This document shows, piece by piece, positions 34,701 through 47,323 of a stretch of 64,000 nt of DNA. Origin of the DNA: Strongylocentrotus droebachiensis. Lineage: Eukaryota > Echinodermata > Echinoidea > Camarodonta > Strongylocentrotidae. The stretch spans positions 557,001 through 621,000 of the forward strand of contig JAVYIG010000323.1 in assembly GCA_035222895.1 (NCBI GenBank), written 5' to 3'. The notes under the pieces are model-generated. The model did not search any database and was not told where the DNA came from. It was given only the letters and a program-made list of their open reading frames with translations. The stretch's first letter is position 1. The number at the start of each line of letters is the position of its first letter. The position numbers and the translations under genes are program-made.

Positions 34701-36749
34701 ATGATTTAGTTTTTTTTTAATAGGTGTCGTATTATCTGCGCTCGGTACAAACTGTTTGAAAATGGACTAACATGTTAGTCTAAGGGTAGTGTACTTTTAC
34801 GCCCTTTTAACAGAATGGGGTTAATAAATCTGGTAGCTCGTTTGCCCGGGGCGAGCATTATGTATTCATGGGCAAACATCAATTAACTGGTGACATTGTT
34901 TGTCTCTTGGCAGAGTACAAATAATCAAAATCTATACACAACTGTTGCAGATTTATTGGATAAATGAATAAATAAAAACCAAATGTCATTCGTTTGCATG
35001 ACTTCTTTAGATAAATAAAATCAATAAAACAGAAGAAATAAAGAAAGAAAAAAAAATCGATGCAGAAATGTAGCACGATTGAACTCGAGCTGATATCAAT
35101 AAATTTTAGATTTAATTCCACCTAACAACACCTTCAGTTTTTACCCTTTTACAGTGCAATGTTGCTGAAGAGTACACAGGTCACTCCAATTTAGTGGTGT
35201 GGTATGAATGGTGGTAGGGATATCAAGAAGGAAAAAAAGAAGAAGGGGAGGCTTAGGATAGAACATTACGCCTCATTCAGCCACTGCGTCAATGCCCTTG
35301 AGGCTTGGCATCTAAACTCGAATTGAACAATAATAAGAAAATCCTCTCTTCTCCTGCTTACCACTGGAAAGTGCTCTTAACCATCAAACCGTTCACAATG
35401 TTTAGCGATGTGTTCAGACAGTGGATTTAACCCCCATTTCGCGATTGAGTGACGCGATTAAGCGTATTTTTAGCAATTGATACGTAGGTGTATATCATTA
35501 AAAAAACATTTCCTCGTTGACATGTTTTGTTGTTCCTCACTCGAGTGTTAAATACGATTAATCAAATGTGATATAATTATTTTGTAATAAAGGAGGAATG
35601 TTTTATATTTAAGAAACATGTTACTTCTTAAAATAATTTCCTGTGGGAAGTAGAATCTGATAATGTTAGCGGTGATTGTAATGTTTATATCTTTTCATTA
35701 TGAGACCACCTGTTTTTTGTCTTTTTTAGATGTTAGTAACTTTGGTGTTCAGACTATTTTGTACAGGATTAAGAATCAAGATGTTATCACTTGTAAAATA
35801 TTCTTATGTTCTTATATCGCCTCGTTATAAACTGCATTTAATTACCGAGGTATTATGTACTATTGGAAGTACCTTAGTGGGTATTGTCAATTGGATTAAA
35901 GTATGTCAGGTTTAGATAAAAGCATAGTTTCCCTCTGATATTAGCCTTTATTGAAAGTTATCTAACTAAGAATCAAAAATCTTATCATGAAAGAAAAGAG
36001 AAGAAAGTGGCCAACATAACCAACCTAAGTATTTTTTTAGTGAAAGGATCTACTACTTTTGTCTATGTATATATCAATATAAATATATATATATATATAC
36101 ATAAAACAAATGATTCGATTCGGAAAATCCTACGTCACGGTTAAATACCAATAATAAATTAAACAGTTTTAACACAATTCAATTGTTAATTTACTGAAAT
36201 CAAAAGGTTTAACTGTTCAACAGTTTACAATTATATATGTGTGTGTATATGACCTAGGTTTTATGATTTGTTTAGTTAGAAAGTGGGGTACTATTTTTAT
36301 ATTCACATTTATAGGGGGAGAGCCGAAGTTTTATCATGTGTGTGGTTAAAACCAGGGTACTACCTTTTTTGACTGGCTGTCTGAACACATAGCTAGCCCT
36401 AGAGCATTAGCACCACTCAACGTGTGCCGTTAAAAGAGGCGACACTTTGCTGTGTACGACCAACGTAAGCCCTTGTCAAGAGCGTAGAATACAGACTCTC
36501 TCTCTCTACAGCTCTTTTTCCTCCATTTTTTTTTTTTTTTTTCAATTTACAGCACCTCAGGGCTCCAATCAGGGATTAGTCTGGTGGCCTCAAGTCATGT
36601 GATGACTCCCCACTTTACAGTCTGCCAGTAGAGGGGTACGGCGGGGGAGTTCATACAGAAGGGGTGGCACGGTGGTAACACCATTTTAAATTTATAGTGC
36701 CATCACTCTGTATTCATAACCTGTTGTGCAGAAATGGGACTAAATGTAA
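31766..36749. other. unassigned DNA with homopolymer and CT tracts
   Basis: C runs at 32160-32174, a G run at about 32750-32762, a long CT tract (33230-33480) and a TA tract at 34423-34450. At 34451-34660 lies a repeat with GGGGCGTACGCAGG, G/C runs and T/A runs, similar in style to the fragments near 43.95 and 53.0 kb. No gene recognised; ORFs are low complexity or unmatched. Confidence 0.5.
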
Positions 36750-36909
36750 TACAGTCGAACCTGCTTTAGTGACCACCTGTCTACAAAGACCACATTTTCT
36801 GTTTCCTTTGAAAGAGGTTTCTCATTGAAACATGTACTAATGGAACCTGTCTACAAAGACCACTTTTTGTGTTTCCCTTGGGCGGTCGCTATAGACAAGT
36901 TTGACAGTA
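36750..36909. mobile_element. mariner/pogo-type MITE, about 160 bp, TA-flanked
   Basis: Left TACAGTCGAACCTGCTTTAG; right inverse TACTGTCAAACTTGTCTATA. TA at 36750-36751 and 36908-36909 is the target duplication. The segment CTGTCTACAAAGACCAC occurs twice inside. The CAGTC..AACCT..GACC terminus is a type I know from many marine invertebrate genomes. Non-coding. Confidence 0.8.
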
Positions 36910-38069
36910 CTTGTAAACAAAACATGCAAATGACTCCGTTCGTTCATTTAAAGATATGAGAGCATTGGGATGATGCATTTATTTGCATTGTTTATTGTGA
37001 TTGCTTTTTTAAGTGATGGAAATTGGCGAAGCAATTCTTCATCATTATACTGCTTTTCACTGTAAGTTCTTAATTTGATGCTGCCTTCCTTTTTATATTT
37101 GCCACAATATTATATTAACATAACTGAACATGAAGACAAATTAACACGACTACCTCATTCCTGTCACATCATTTTCATGAAAATGTAATGTCTATATTTC
37201 ATGACGATCATCTGGAAAAGCATGCATAAAGATAATCTTTAGGTCACCTGCTAATGTTCTTTCCAATTTATGTTCATGAACTGCCTAACTCATTAGTAAG
37301 ACGTACATAAAACGGCTTCAATGTTACGCTTTTATCATCGTTTTCATAAAAAAATAGTAATGATGACGTACTTTGAAATGTAGCATGTATACTAAGAGGA
37401 AAGATGAGCAGTTCTAAGAATTGCATGAAACAAATGCGTAAAGGTTCGTTTTATATATGACGCGGTTATAGGTTTCATTAAAAATCGCCTTGGGTTATTG
37501 TACGTATGTAAATGAATGGCAACTGCGCGCGACAAAGGTCCAGACGCTCTGTGTTATAAGATACAGAAATGCGAAACGTATTACACTTTACAATATGATA
37601 AAATACCGACACGATTTTGGCGCGTCGTATCTGGACGATGCCTTTAGGGGTTCGCGGCTTACCCCAGCATAGAGAAAGAAAATGCCAAATATCTACTCTG
37701 AGGTCCCTATCGTGTCTTCTATTGCTCTTTAAAAAAGCCTTTCCAGGGATCGCATCTCTTTGATGTTTACCATAGCAACCAAGGAGACCGGGCAGGTGAA
37801 GGGGTTTCTTGTAATCTCACTCACTATCGAGTGGATGCCAGTAAACAGATCGGAGTCTTATCCGTCAGGACATCCCATCCAAAGGTATTTTATCATTATC
37901 ATCAGGAGATCATCGTACACCTGTCCCTTGTCTACTCGTTACCATGGCAAACATCCATTGGATGCGCTCTTTAGGGGCGTGGAGGAGACTTTATATATTT
38001 GGCCTCCTCGTCATCTCTTATTACGATATATATGAGATAAATCCTCCCACCTATATATTTGTTTGTTTT
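36910..38069. other. unassigned DNA
   Basis: No repeat boundary found. Overlapping ORFs at 37490-38035 have no known domain. Confidence 0.45.
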
Positions 38070-38190
38070 CCACAAATAGTGATGTCAAGATGGAATAATC
38101 TTTCATCCCATCTAGCAGAAAGCCCATCGTTGAATATTTTAAAAACAAATATCGAGACATTTTGGACATCCGGGAGAGATGAATATTATT
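38070..38190 (+). pseudogene. probable non-LTR retrotransposon RT C-terminal remnant
   Basis: The frame reads PQIVMSRWNNLSSHLAESPS followed by LNILKTNIETFW. It matches the V-x-x-W-N-x-L-P..P-S-L-N-x-F-K-x-x-L-x-x-F-W pattern at the C-terminus of LINE RT proteins. The expected upstream RT blocks are not in frame or not present. Similarity is judged by eye. Confidence 0.45.
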
Positions 38191-40444
38191 TGACCCCATT
38201 GAATTATTCAACTTTCCGTGTTGTTCAACAACTACACAGAGCCTTTCGTATAGAAAACAATTCAACTTCGTGGTCGCAGAGGGGCTTATAAATTTTGTAT
38301 GACATTAAGCCCACTTCCAAGGTCTGATTTCAAAGGTATAAGTATCCTGGTTCGTTAAAGTTTATGTCGCCATGTCAAGTGAGTAGCACTAAACACTTGA
38401 TGCATAATTCTTCCCTTCTTGATGCTGTTACAAGTGCTGTGAATATTCATAAATGTCACAAAGATGAATAAATTATGTTAATGTCTGAAGAAACATACAT
38501 CAGATTATCAAGTGAATTCCATTCACACTGCATCTTAACTGAAATTTTTTTTAAAGAAAATCCGTGACAATATGAAGTCAAATTTGGTCAGGTTCAAAAT
38601 ATATCTGCATTTTCTCCAGACATAGGGATCCCCATCTGATGACGGATAGGAATAAGGACGCGAAACCTATCTGGGTAGTCTGATAGCAGATGTCTGTGAA
38701 TGATAGATATCTTACTCCACCTTACTGAGATATCACTTGTTATCGGGTTCAACGTCTCAACGAAGTGCAGTGTAGTGCATGGGATGGATGAGATACAGAT
38801 AGAGCGGGAGCGAAAGAGAGAGAGAGAGAGAGAGAGAGAGAAAATAAAAATGTGTGGGCGCTTTCGCAAGTGTGCGTGAGGGCGCGCGTGCGTGTGGGTT
38901 GGTGTGGGTGAGTGAAAGTGTGAGAGTGAAGGGCGCAGAGATTTTATCCCTGTACATTCTAGAAAACATTCCATTAAACTTTGGGAAGGAGTTAAATTCT
39001 GGTCAAGTGCGTATAATTACTTCACCTAATACGGAGTTACAAATGTCAACTTAATCGTGTGGGCTGGAAACCACCATTATAATGCATTTATTGAAAGAAA
39101 AATCACAGACTCTGTTTTCATCAAGTTTCTACAAAAAAAATGATTTAGTTTAATTATTCTGGTTCATAATTCCGGTAATGTTAACAGAACAATGTTAACA
39201 CATTGCGTTAAATAGATCAGTTATTCAACCTGTTAAAAGCCAGGTTTAACTCAGACTGCTTTCTACGCGAAAGGCTACCGATCACACTCCTACAATTACT
39301 TTGATATTATTTATTATTAAATATTGTTATCATTATCATCATTAATACTCTTAGCAACGAATTGCTTAAATTGTGACAATTGTATTGCAAGAGAAAAAAG
39401 TTCAAAGTGCTTTTAGTCATACCATTTCGTCCAGATTAAAGTAATTTAATTGCCTACGATAGGTTTAGACTCTACAAGGTTTTTGTATGAACACGTTAGA
39501 ATTATATTGTGCAAGGGCGTCGTAAGAATACATTAGGTCAGTGTCCTTTGAACAAAGTGCATCACGTGATTGCAAACTTCCATTTACGACACCGTGAAGG
39601 GATTTCTAGTTTACAAAACCTTTAACAACATTATCAGCCTTAGAAGACGATCATATCTGTTGAAACGAAGTTAGATCCATGATTAAGATCCGTATAGAAA
39701 CAAACGTGTCGAAATTGGAATGTTCCAATGGTGACTGTGATAAAAGTCAATATTCTTTCAGACTTTGTCTTCGGTTTAGAGATGGTATAAGGAGATTATC
39801 GTTTCAAAAGCCTTCTGTCTTCTCGCTAATCCCTGAACTCCTCATAAACAGTTATCGTTTTTAACATTTATTGTCTTTTTGCTTTTTGTAATTTGGTATG
39901 TTTTGTAGGTTTTTATGTCTTTGCTTTTTATGAATTAGTGAAATAAAAGAACTGAACCGAACTGACCCTTTTCTGCGATCCATGTAACAAATACGAAATT
40001 TGAATTGAGTCCCCTAATAAATATCTGAAAATTAATAATTTCAACACAATTGTAATTATCACACTTCCTTAGATTTATGAGCATTTAGGATATGCATCCG
40101 TACGCATAGAATAAATCAGTTCATTGTAGTGATGGTGGTTAGTATACTATCACATGGTTTATAATTATCACATGCTAAGAAGCTTGATCAGTCCTCCCTA
40201 ATAACACCCACTCATGCACGTCTAATTGAGATAACAGCTACCGTCTTCGTCAGCTCCTTCCACATCGTTTATTTGTCGTTTCGTGATGAAGAAAGCAAGG
40301 GGGGTAACGTAGGACAATTTGAAAGTTCCAACTCGTACAGAAAAAAGTGTTTCCTTTATTGGTGTGTCAATGCAATAATTGTGTTAATTTACACAGTTTC
40401 TATATATATTTAATATGTACCCGTCAGGATCCCACACACTGTTG
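38191..40444. other. unassigned DNA with GA tract
   Basis: GA repeat at 38815-38842 followed by a GT/GC-rich stretch. At about 39870-39965 AAATAAAAGAACTGAACCGA includes a poly(A)-signal-like AATAAA and looks like the terminus of some retrotransposon. No gene recognised. Confidence 0.4.
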
Positions 40445-40445
40445 A

Positions 40446-40644
40446 GCCTCGTTCAGATTTGATGCGGTAAACGGCGGCGGTTCTGTATGCCGACGTTAGT
40501 GTAATACGCTTCACATTTATGTAGCTCAGTGAATACGCGTGTAAAAGGATCTTTGTTTGCGGAGTTGCCATTTATTTATTATTTTACATGTTTAAACAAA
40601 GAGATAAATACGCCGCGGTTTACTGCCGCATACATGAACAAGCA
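40446..40644. mobile_element. family E MITE, full length (about 199 bp)
   Basis: Left GCCTCGTTCAGATTTGATGC with GGTAAACGGCGGCGG; right GCCGCGGTTTACTGCCGC with ATACATGAACAAGC. The GTTCAGAT-type ends match those at 57.4 kb. Non-coding. Confidence 0.75.
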
Positions 40645-41523
40645 TTAACTAGGTCTTATCATTCATTTGAATGCCTAAATAGATCGATAGTTCTTGAAAT
40701 GTAGTTGCGATCCCAGCACGGCAACTAGAGTATAGGACGACTACCAAGGTCAACTATCAAAATGACACCTAACTGGGATTAATACGAAACAGACAACAAT
40801 CTCCAAATGATCACATCTCTCAACCTCTCTCACCTTAAAGATGATTATGAGTTCTTGGCAGATGGAAAATAAATTAGAACTTTTCCATTAATTTCATGTC
40901 AGTTTAGAAGAGTATAATAGAGGAAAACATCCGTCTAGGAGCCGAAGGCTGATTATATACCACATAAGAATGATTGTTATATACTGTGAAATTTTGGAAT
41001 CTTTAAAACGATTAGAAAATGGCTTAGTCTTGCTGAAAGTCGCGTGCACGCACTGAACTCAGAAATGTGTATCTGGGAAGACACACACTTTTGGCGTGAC
41101 AGTTAAGTCGTAACATTTTAGCTTTTCGAATGATTCGAATATGATGAGGGCATCCGAAGAGCACCCCTTTTCTGGGGAAGTTTTTGGTCTGTGATACTCT
41201 TCTATACTGACATCAACAGAACGAATTATTTTTTCACGTTTACCACAATCCCAGAGAGTCAACCTTCTCCTTGACAGGTAGATCCCACCCACGCACGCCT
41301 TTCCAAAGACTCTATCCTAAATACTTCTGTCAGTCTTCAAACCAATGTGTGGTTGTCCTATCAAGATCTCTTATTTCCAGATTGTTGGGTTTTTGCACCG
41401 CAGTTCCTATTCACATTAATTTTTAAAATATCATGATCCACCATTTTCATTAGTCGAGTACGACAAAAATGACAAGCATTGTTTACCGCTCACGTTCATG
41501 CACCGCACAGTTCAGCTTGTCCC
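40645..41523. other. unassigned DNA, including a partial family J match
   Basis: TTGCTGAAAGTCG, CTCAGAAATGTGTATCTGGG and ACACACTTTTGG at about 41030-41100 resemble the middle of family J. The rest is not recognised. Confidence 0.4.
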
Positions 41524-41672
41524 GGGACCCATTTCACAAAGTCTTTTTTTCAATGATTAATGACAAAAATCAGGGACGAATCTGCTGATGACCAATCAGA
41601 AGCAAGGATTTCAGTCGCTTATAACAAAGACTGTCATTTGTCACTGATGACAAGTTTTGTGAAACGGGCCCC
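41524..41672. mobile_element. family B MITE (149 bp), opposite orientation
   Basis: GGGACCCATTTCACAAAG at the left and CAAGTTTTGTGAAACGGGCC at the right. The internal order is reversed relative to the copies at 27.9 and 62.8 kb (GACCAATCAGAAGCAAGGAT precedes TGTCATTTGTCACTGATGAC). Non-coding. Confidence 0.88.
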
Positions 41673-42008
41673 TGTCATAGTACCAAGTGATATGGCTAGA
41701 CAAATGTGATCGCCAGTCTGGTGTTTACAGTCGATAAGTTAGGTTTGGAGCATGTACATCTTGAACGCTCTTTGCAATGTGAAGTCATCCTTGTTAATAT
41801 GGGAATGCAATCGTGAGCATTCCAAGGAATGGAAATCGATTCATTTGCAGGATAATTTGGATGACTGTGAATGTGGTTATCCCATCGAGAACTGCATGGG
41901 AGGTGTTGTGCAATGTGATTCCTCGTTTTCCCAACAAGAAAAAACATCGTCAACTATCATCCCTCGATCGATTTTGGCTTGATGCCATAAATATTTCTAT
42001 GATAAACA
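41673..42008. other. unassigned DNA
   Basis: Overlapping ORFs on both strands (41696-41982); none matches a known family, and one runs on into the adjoining transposon. Confidence 0.4.
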
Positions 42009-42549
42009 TTAAAGGTACTATGTCCCATTTGCAGGCCAAAAAAAATGAAAAAGTTAAATTCAAACTGCTTTTGAAAGATAATACTAATTTAGAACTTCCC
42101 TAAAAAAGGTGGGGCTTGAAAACGTCTTCAAGTGGGAAAATAACGACTATTAGTTGTCAAATCGACTTTAGGGCTACAGAGCCCAAAAGGAATAGTCTTG
42201 ATTTTCATACAATTGTACAGAATGGTCATACGTTTTATGCTGCGCAAAGATTCAATCAGTTTAATCTTGGCCATCACAAGAAGTGGGATATTGATGTAGA
42301 CAAATGCTCATGTACCCTTTACAACTCTTATCATGTATGTTGTTACCAAAGAAGAAAAAAAGCCAGTCAGTCACTCAATAGTGTCTGACAGTGAAGTCTA
42401 GCAAGTAAAAGGGTTTCCTTGCATAATTTGAATATGAGGACACTGCTAACGTTTAAATTTCACAGATAGGACATACATGACATATTCATAATTCCTGCAA
42501 AGTTCTACAGCATTTGAGGTTGGCTGCAAAAGGGACATAGTACCTTTAA
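42009..42549. mobile_element. family H TTAA element, 541 bp
   Basis: Left TTAAAGGTACTATGTCCC and right GGGACATAGTACCTTTAA are exact inverses and continue as TTTGCAG. TTAA at 42009-42012 and 42546-42549 is the target. Internal ORFs (to 42388) are unrecognised and short for a transposase. Confidence 0.9.
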
Positions 42550-43462
42550 TCTAGAAAATATAACTTTTTATTTTTTCATTTAAAACAAATATTTGTTTAA
42601 AATTATTGTTACCACATCTTAATCTCAGAATAATTATACTGAAATGTATATTTCGAAAAATAAGTAGGAGTTAGGTGTTAGCAGGAAGAAGCAGCACTGT
42701 ACCTTTATAAGGACCTTTATAAGTTGAGCACGTTATCAAAATTAGTTATTGATACTTAAAGTAATGTATATATGGTTGGTAGATTGAAGAATTGAATATA
42801 ACTTCAATGCAGTTTTGTGCAAATTTCCGATATTTCACCTCGATTTCCGCGCCTGATTGATTTCTTAATACTTTACATTTTCAATGTATAAATATAGTTC
42901 TCTGTTATTTATCCAAGGACTTTCCCATTATTGTTTGTTTTATAACCACACATCTGTTAGTGTATCATTTTCATTTATAAAGCAAGTTTTATGTTTCCCA
43001 TAGATCGTTTAGGGAACAAAATATGAGCCAGGCAACAACATAAATCAATGAGTCACCGTCTGAGCCTTAACAACCCTCGTGGAAACATTATACCACGTGA
43101 CATGGAAACCTTATACCACGTGACTTCCGTTGATTGGAGGGAATTGATTTGGGTAGATCGATCGCTTTAGAATACAATGTAATCAAACATGTGTTGATAT
43201 CGCCGATATTTTAAGGGGCGGGGCGAGCGAGTGTGGAAAGAGAGGCAAGCGTCATGGTTAAATACTTATATTGACTGACTCCATTCGCGTTTAAAATTTT
43301 CGAAATGGTGCGAAAAGAAGACAGGGGAAGAAATGAAGAAAGGTGTTAAAAAGAGGGGGAGGAAGGGAGAGAGAGAGAGAGAGAGACAGACAGAAAGCGA
43401 AAGAGACAAATATAGTCATTCGGATGAGATGGTGCTATACATGGTTATGTATATGAAGAAAG
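42550..43462. other. unassigned DNA with a doubled E-box
   Basis: Two 23-bp tandem units (43081-43103, 43104-43126) each contain ACCACGTGAC, a perfect palindromic E-box. A GA tract lies at about 43365-43390. Nothing else is recognised. Confidence 0.5.
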
Positions 43463-43680
43463 TGAGACGTTATGTATATGTATGATATGTGTGATTATAA
43501 TTAAACGTTAGACTTTATGTCTGTGTATATGTTATTATAGTGAGACGTTGTGTAGACGATTTGTATATTATGTATATGTTATAATGAGACGCTGTGTAGA
43601 CGTTATATACGTGTATATTTTATTATAATGAGACGTTTTGTAGACGTTTTGTGTATACATATGTAATTATAATGAGACGT
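43463..43680 (+). repeat. 44-bp minisatellite
   Basis: GAGACGTT starts units at 43542, 43586, 43630 and 43674 (44-bp steps), with a longer, diverged first unit at 43463. Each carries TGTAGACG and a TAATTATAAT-like end. Confidence 0.85.
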
Positions 43681-44142
43681 TACTTAGATGGGGCAGTATG
43701 GAGGGAAAGAAGATGAAAAGGAAACAAAAATAACTAAATCGTTTTGAAAGAACAAGCAAGGAAAGGAAACATTAAAGATGGAATGGTAGAGGCAAAGACG
43801 ATAATTAAGGTAATAGATTGTTAAACGTGGCCAATGTATTATGACCACAGTAGCTTGTACATGATTCTTGACCGGGGACAAATATGTGTAAACAAAAAAA
43901 TCTTCGAAGCAAAAATGCATGTTATTGGGGAACACGTTCAATGGCCGGGGGCGTGCCCCCTGTTCCCCACCCCCATGGATCCGCCAATGAAATAGAATCT
44001 CGTAGCCCCTTCTATGCGCCTCTTGTATGAAAAAGAGTCATTGACATCATGGAGATGTTGTTTTGAAAATTGATCTCTTCTCGCTCTGTCGCCAACTTAT
44101 CGTCTACGTGCTGCGAGCATAGAATACTCATTCGTGTACATC
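43681..44142. other. unassigned DNA
   Basis: ATGGCCGGGGGCGTGCC..CCATGGATCCGCC near 43942-43988 resembles the GC-rich repeat fragments at 34.45 and 53.0 kb. Otherwise nothing is recognised. Confidence 0.4.
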
Positions 44143-44398
44143 AGCTCATCATCGTATACCCTCGACTCCTATTGTCTATACAGAAAAAAAAGGATAAACA
44201 CGCCTCAACTTTTTCGAAAAATCAACTCAAGGGCTATTTCAATACAATATTGTATATCCCAATATGAACCATATACATCATCATGTACCCTCGACTCCTA
44301 TTGTCTATACAGAAATGAAAGGATAAACACGACCTCAATTTTTTTTCTCGAAAAATCAACTTAAGGGCTATTTCAATACCATATTGTATATCCCAAAT
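44143..44398 (+). repeat. two-copy tandem duplication, 129-bp period
   Basis: CCCTCGACTCCTATTGTCTA at 44159 and 44288. The shared sequence continues through GGATAAACACG and GGGCTATTTCAATAC to TTGTATATCCCAA. A minus-strand ORF across it is incidental. Confidence 0.88.
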
Positions 44399-44628
44399 CA
44401 TGTTCGGGTTACGTAATACGTCCTCATAGGTGACGCACAAGGCGCTCAAATTTGCCTTAGGTTGATATTTTGAAATTAGTTGTGATCGTGTCTTCGTGTT
44501 GATATAGATCCGCATAGACTACGGTAGTCAATCATCAAATATCATAGTCACGAATGCAAACTAGATGAATCAATGAAAGAGAAAGTAAGATGTGCATTGG
44601 ATTGTTGAAGGATTAAGAATCTTAGTGC

Positions 44629-44690
44629 ACGACTGTCAGTGTCTTTTGGCAAGACACTAATCCACATATGCCACTCTCCACCCAGGTGTA
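44629..44690 (+). mobile_element. SINE body fragment
   Basis: TTTTGGCAAGACACTAATCC and GCCACTCTCCACCCAGGTGT match the body of the SINE at 53.5 kb. No tRNA head is attached. Confidence 0.65.
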
Positions 44691-44849
44691 ATTTGTTATT
44701 ACTGATCTGGCATGTTATGAAACATGCAAGATATCTTGGTTTTCATCCTACCCGCGTACTCTCCTGTGCACGGGGTGGCAGAATAATAAATCAGTGTCTT
44801 GTCAAATGGCGGTACTACGGTGGTTAGGAATACAATCTATACACTACGT

Positions 44850-45137
44850 CATTTGTGGTTAAAAAGTGGATAAGTCTCCAGACTGTAAACCACAAGGTAT
44901 GGGGTTTGAATTCCTGTCGCAGCACTAACGTCCTTTAGCAAGATATAAATCTACTTTTGCTACACTCCACCCAGGTGAGGTAGATGGGTACCTGGCAGGA
45001 ATTAATTCCTTAAAAATGCTCAAGCGCTGTATTGGCAGCCGTGCCAAAGCCAGGGTAATAAAAAAAAGGAGCGCCAGGAGTGGCGATATGTCAGACATGA
45101 GCGCTTTACAAGACTATGAGTATTAGTAGTATTATTA
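44850..45137 (+). mobile_element. tRNA-derived SINE
   Basis: Box-A-like TGGTTAAAAAGTGG (44856) and box B-like GGTTTGAATTCC (44903-44914). The body has CACTCCACCCAGGTGAGG and GGGTACCTGGCAGGAATTAA. The tail has GAGCGCTTTACAAGAC followed by a triplet-like ATTAGTAGTATTATT. Confidence 0.75.
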
Positions 45138-46189
45138 AATCACTACACGTTATCATAGCGAGTATAGTTACAATGAGATGGATAAGTTTGGTTTTCAATT
45201 TAAGTGGTTACAATGATTATTTATTTATTTATTTATTCATGATTTCTTTCAACAGGGTAGTTTCATCTCATGCTTTTCCAATCCAAGAAATATCTTCGGA
45301 CAAGCATGCAAGTCATGTTATAGCATACTTTTCTTCTTGTTTCCTGAACGCCCATTTTTGAAATACTTTCAACATCCCCCACACGCACGAAACAGTCAAT
45401 TATTACATTAATAAAATACCAACATCACCCCATGTCAGCTAGTGTGGGTCATCCCATTTGTCATATACATCATTCATTACCTATGTAATGATATAGTGGT
45501 ATTGTAAGGTTATCCTTTGCTTAACCATTATACCCAAGGTGCTTGTAAACCTAGAAGCTAATTATAGTTTCGTAATTATTTTCGCGTGTTGCAGATACGC
45601 GAAAGTTTTCGTACCGCAAAATAGCTTACATAATAACACTGTATTTGGGCAATTTGTGAAAGTTTCATATCGAATAATTTCTGTCATTTATCGAAAGCTT
45701 TCTTTTTTAAAGGAATAATAATGATATTACATTTTCGAAGACATTTTGGAAGCCTCCCAAGAGTATTCATTGTATTAATCTTTTTCTGTATTTCTTTCCC
45801 TCTTCCTTTTATTTTAATTCTCATATGGATCCTTTGAACTGCATGTTCTACACGTCATCTTGAATGATCCATTCGTCAATCAGGTAAGCTGAAGTTTTAA
45901 GACAGTTTACCCCCTCCCCATCAATTATTGTACGTATATTTTGTGTAATCCCTCGATGTTATAATTCATTAGACATCAATACTTCAAATTTCAGAATTAT
46001 AGTCGTTTCGTATACGACCAAATATTGGAAATGGAATACAAGATTATCTCTGCCACTTTACCGGATATTACTTCGGTGTATGAATAGCTTGTTGACATGC
46101 ATTGACGGATTAACCCTAACTAAAAATTAATCATTAAAGGGGGGAAAACACCACCCGAAGAAAGACATGATTAAACAAACAGCTTTATT
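45138..46189. other. unassigned AT-rich DNA
   Basis: TTTA repeat near 45220. Nothing recognisable otherwise. Confidence 0.5.
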
Positions 46190-46260
46190 ATACCTTTAGC
46201 ATTTAATTAGAATGGATAATGGCACTATATAAATCTCATGTATTATTATCATTATATTGG
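46190..46260 (+). pseudogene. L2/CR1-like 3' terminal fragment
   Basis: AATGGATAATGGCACTATAT then AAATCTCATG and ATTATTATCATTAT. It matches the AATGGATATGGCG/TATATAA/ATT end of the L2-like elements elsewhere in the window. Confidence 0.5.
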
Positions 46261-47323
46261 ATCTGCTTAAAGAAATGACGGCATCATTGTGATTATTATA
46301 GTTGGCTATTTATCAAGATTCTGTTGTCCATTGGATCGGAATACATATTGCATAAGGTATAGAGTTCAGAATAATTGAGGTTATACGCCCCGCGGGTATG
46401 ATTATTATCTACAAAGAATCGCCAATCGATCAATGCATGATACATTTAGGTTATCACATCCCATGGGGAATGGACAACCATTACACCGCCACAATTCCAA
46501 CCAGCTCACATTTTCAGTTTGTTTATGTTCGAATGCTGGGGGCGTAAAAAGGGAAATGCTGTGATTATCTCCTGTATAGATCGAATCTACTGGACTATAA
46601 GCTAAACTGATATTTCTTTCGTAATGAGTTATTTTATTGCCCTCAATCTGGACGTCAGCTAACTCCCACATTGTTTAACTTAATGAACCATCATACATCA
46701 CATTTTCTTGTAATGCATTGTATGTGTGGGTGTGTGGGACTTTGTCCGTGCATGTGTGTGTGTGTGTGTGTGTTTAGTGAGATGGTGAACAGTGTTTAGT
46801 GTAGAATAGGGAGAAATGTCACACAATGAGTGGAATTATGGCTATGATGCTACATATTTTTGTATATTTATATTTATATTTATATTTATATTTATATATA
46901 TGTGTGTGTTATGGGAGTATATTTCATTTCATTTCATTTCATTTCGTTTATTTCCATTTCCAACAAAATAAATAAAGTACATGGGATTGTATATATATGA
47001 AGGGAATAATAAATGATGTGCAAGCCAAAATAAATAAATAAATAAGTTATCACAATTATCACGAATTACTGGTAATTGAACGTAGGATGCTTCGGAAGTA
47101 AGGAGTCGGGAGCAGAGTTTACTCACTCCCTTGAAGATGCGTTTGTTATTTTCTAGCAATCGTGGCTTTATTGAAAATGTTAATTTAACTCTAGTCCTAA
47201 CGCTTTTCGTTGGGCTTCATTTCTCACATGATACAAATAAAGCGAGAAAACAATATATGGAAGATTTCTTTTTTCAATAAAACAAAATGAAAGTAATGTA
47301 TTGCTACGTATATGAAAGTTATA
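46261..47323. other. unassigned DNA; GT, TATTTA and ATTTC repeats
   Basis: GT tract 46753-46774, TATTTA tract 46865-46905 and ATTTC tract 46921-46945. On the minus strand the sequence ending in the GAAAT repeat, preceded by AAATAAACG, could be a retrotransposon 3' end. The ORF there (46929-47159) has no clear match. Confidence 0.45.

Noticed and set aside
41752-42388. Cluster of overlapping ORFs as a possible gene
   Set aside because: Most lie in or run into the family H transposon, in different frames, with no known domain.
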